The notes under the pieces are model-generated. The model was not told the origin of the DNA and ran no database searches. It saw nothing but the letters and a program-made list of their open reading frames with translations. A stretch of 61,935 nucleotides of DNA from Pseudoramibacter porci (GTDB lineage Bacteria > Bacillota > Clostridia > Eubacteriales > Eubacteriaceae): assembly GCF_009696145.1 (NCBI RefSeq), contig NZ_VUMO01000011.1:1-61935 (forward strand). The letters run 5' to 3'. The translations under genes were made by a program, and so were the position numbers. How positions within the stretch are numbered: the stretch's first letter is position 1; each line of letters begins with the position of its first letter. Below, in pieces: positions 60,322 through 61,935 of this stretch.

Positions 60322-61758
60322 ATGTTTCATTCAATCAACCAATTTCTCACACAGGTTGACGGTATCGTTTGGGGACTGCCGTTAATCATCTTAATTTTAT
60401 TTGTCGGCATCATGCTGACGATTCGGCTCCACGTCCTGCAATTCATTCATCTCCCGAAAGCGCTGAAGTTTATGGTGCGCAACGAGGAAGAAGGCGAGGG
60501 CGAGGTCACAAGTTTCGGCGCGCTGAGCGTGGCCCTTTCCGCTACGATCGGCACTGGGAACATCGTCGGGGTGGCGACGGCCATCGTATCCGGCGGGCCG
60601 GGGGCGCTGTTCTGGATGTGGGTGGCTGCCTTTTTCGGCATGGCGACCAAATACGCTGAAGGGCTTTTGGCCATCAAATACCGGACCATCGATGAAGAAG
60701 GCCACGTCCTGGGCGGCCCTTTCTATTACATCGAAAACGGGATGGGACAGAAATGGCGCTGGCTTGCGAAAATCTTTGCGTTCTTCGGCATGGGGGTCGG
60801 CTTATTCGGCATCGGGACCTTTACCCAGATTAACGGGATTACCTCAGCGGTCAACACCTTTTTCGATCCTAAAAATGCGAACACGATCGCGCTGTTCGGC
60901 AATCAGTACTCGCTTTCTGTTGTCATCGCGGGCTTGCTGGTGACCTTATTTGCCGGCCTGGTCATCATCGGCGGCCTCAAGCGCATCGCTGGCGTCTCTC
61001 AGGTGGTGGTGCCCTTTATGGCCATTGCCTACGTGGTCTGCACCGTTGCCATTTTAATCATCAATCGCCACGCGCTGCCCGGCGCCTTGGCGGAAATTTT
61101 TGAATCGGCCTTTGGGGTCCGCGCCATTGCCGGCGGTGCCGTCGGGACAATGATCGTCGCGATGCAGAAGGGGATCGCTCGAGGGATCTTCTCCAACGAA
61201 TCGGGTTTGGGGTCGGCGCCGATCGCTGCTGCCGCTGCCCAGACCAAATCCTGCGTGCGCCAGGGTCTGGTTTCCATGACGGGGACGTTCATCGACACCA
61301 TCGTCATTTGTACGATGACGGGCCTTTCGATTGTCTCAACCGGAAGCTGGAACAAAGGACTTGAAGGGGTCAACGTCACGATCCGCGCCTTCCAGAAAGG
61401 GCTGCCGATTCCGGCGCAGGCGTCCAGCTTTCTTCTGATGATCTGCCTGGTTTTCTTCGCCTTTACGACGATTCTGGGATGGGATTATTACGGCGAACGC
61501 TGCCTCGAATACTTGTCCAACCGCAACAAAAAGGCCGTCATGACCTATCGTCTCCTTTACGTGCTGTGTATCTTCTTCGGCCCGTACATGACCGTCGAAG
61601 CGGTTTGGACCATCGCTGATATATTCAACGCTTTGATGGCGTTCCCGAACTTGATCGCGCTCATCGCCTTGTCCGGCGTCGTGGTTGCCGAAACCCGGCA
61701 GTATTTCAAACACGAAAACGATCCGCGGATTTTGACTGGCGAAGATATGGACGCCTAA
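60322..61758 (+). CDS. Alanine/glycine:sodium symporter (AGCS family)
   Basis: The protein has 478 residues with about eleven membrane helices. The AGCS signature is clear: GALSVALSATIGTGNIVGVATAI near 66, GGPFYYIENGMG near 130 and GIFSNESGLGSAPIAAAAA near 288. It imports glycine or alanine with sodium. The glycine riboswitch upstream shows that glycine is the sensed substrate. AGAGGAGG ribosome binding site. Confidence 0.93.
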   Translation: MFHSINQFLTQVDGIVWGLPLIILILFVGIMLTIRLHVLQFIHLPKALKFMVRNEEEGEGEVTSFGALSVALSATIGTGNIVGVATAIVSGGPGALFWMWVAAFFGMATKYAEGLLAIKYRTIDEEGHVLGGPFYYIENGMGQKWRWLAKIFAFFGMGVGLFGIGTFTQINGITSAVNTFFDPKNANTIALFGNQYSLSVVIAGLLVTLFAGLVIIGGLKRIAGVSQVVVPFMAIAYVVCTVAILIINRHALPGALAEIFESAFGVRAIAGGAVGTMIVAMQKGIARGIFSNESGLGSAPIAAAAAQTKSCVRQGLVSMTGTFIDTIVICTMTGLSIVSTGSWNKGLEGVNVTIRAFQKGLPIPAQASSFLLMICLVFFAFTTILGWDYYGERCLEYLSNRNKKAVMTYRLLYVLCIFFGPYMTVEAVWTIADIFNALMAFPNLIALIALSGVVVAETRQYFKHENDPRILTGEDMDA

Positions 61759-61779
61759 CCGGCATTTGACTGCTATAAA

Positions 61780-61861
61780 AAAGTCTGAGCTTTTGAATTG
61801 GCTCAGACTTTCAGACTGTAGACAAACGAGGCTCTGAGAAAATACTCAGGAGCCTCGTTTG
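61780..61861. terminator. Two hairpins downstream of the symporter gene
   Basis: AAAGTCTGAGC (61780-61790) pairs with GCTCAGACTTT (61801-61811). A second, nearly perfect hairpin runs from AAACGAGGCTC (61824) to GAGCCTCGTTT (61860) and has no T-run of note. The first ends the symporter transcript; the second may terminate an opposite-strand gene beyond the window. Nothing else is seen to 61935. Confidence 0.7.
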
Positions 61862-61935
61862 ATTTAATATCAAGCTGCAATTTGTAGATTTATAAATTGA
61901 AATCGAAATATAGGACGATTCGGTCCTGAGTGGTT

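Overview
The window is a chromosomal segment of an anaerobic, low-to-mid GC Gram-positive bacterium. The gene content fits Clostridia of the Eubacterium/Pseudoramibacter kind, but that placement is an inference. Supporting signs are a CIRCE-controlled hrcA-grpE-dnaK-dnaJ cluster, a GlpP antiterminator, many extended -10 promoters (TGn-TATAAT), strong AAGGAGG-type ribosome binding sites, a membrane-bound ferredoxin-dependent Ech [NiFe] hydrogenase, and no respiratory-chain genes beyond Ech.

Layout: (1) 1-400, the tail of an rRNA operon (23S end, 5S, terminator). (2) 530-10412, a conspicuously AT-rich, tightly packed four-gene operon unlike its surroundings. It encodes a CoiA-like zinc-domain protein, a coiled-coil protein with a broken P-loop, an unrecognised protein, and a 1750-residue DEAH helicase with a DUF1998-type C-terminus. 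It looks like an anti-phage defence system related to Druantia/DISARM helicases but with an accessory set I do not recognise. (3) 10537-12240, a secreted, membrane-anchored 5'-nucleotidase-fold protein that has lost its metal ligands. (4) 12392-21538, echABCDEF followed by hypC-hypD-hypE and two tandem hypB paralogues, with hypA convergent. (5) 21595-30610, mixed metabolism and signalling: serine acetyltransferase, a PanE-like reductase, a candidate small RNA, a nitroreductase, a Ser/Thr kinase with a divergent HTH partner, an MBL hydrolase, a FeoA-FeoB fusion, and a PASTA/Ltp surface protein. (6) 30638-34726, folate genes (folC, 5-formyl-THF cyclo-ligase) and an ftsX plus M23 peptidase pair. 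(7) 34911-43814, glycerol catabolism: glpK, glpP, a two-flavoprotein plus DUF1667 glycerol-3-phosphate dehydrogenase, an iron-type alcohol dehydrogenase, dhaK and dhaL. Two leaders share a motif beside terminators, consistent with GlpP antitermination. (8) 43923-46890, a DUF3842 protein and a Ni/Co ECF importer (MN-Q-O). (9) 46974-54823, an iron-sulfur flavoprotein, an orphan amino-acid binding lipoprotein, hemW and the heat-shock operon. (10) 55010-58356, pgi-glcK-pfkA. (11) 58357-61935, a cluster of DnaA boxes, an arylsulfotransferase-like propeller protein, and a single-aptamer glycine riboswitch in front of an alanine/glycine:sodium symporter.

How the parts fit: glycerol enters glycolysis through GlpK and the GlpA-like dehydrogenase, or through the alcohol dehydrogenase and DhaKL. 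Sugars enter through GlcK, Pgi and PfkA. Reduced ferredoxin from fermentation could be re-oxidised by Ech with proton evolution and ion pumping; its nickel could come from the ECF importer and its active site from the Hyp proteins. The defence-like operon beside the rRNA genes is the part most likely to be undescribed.
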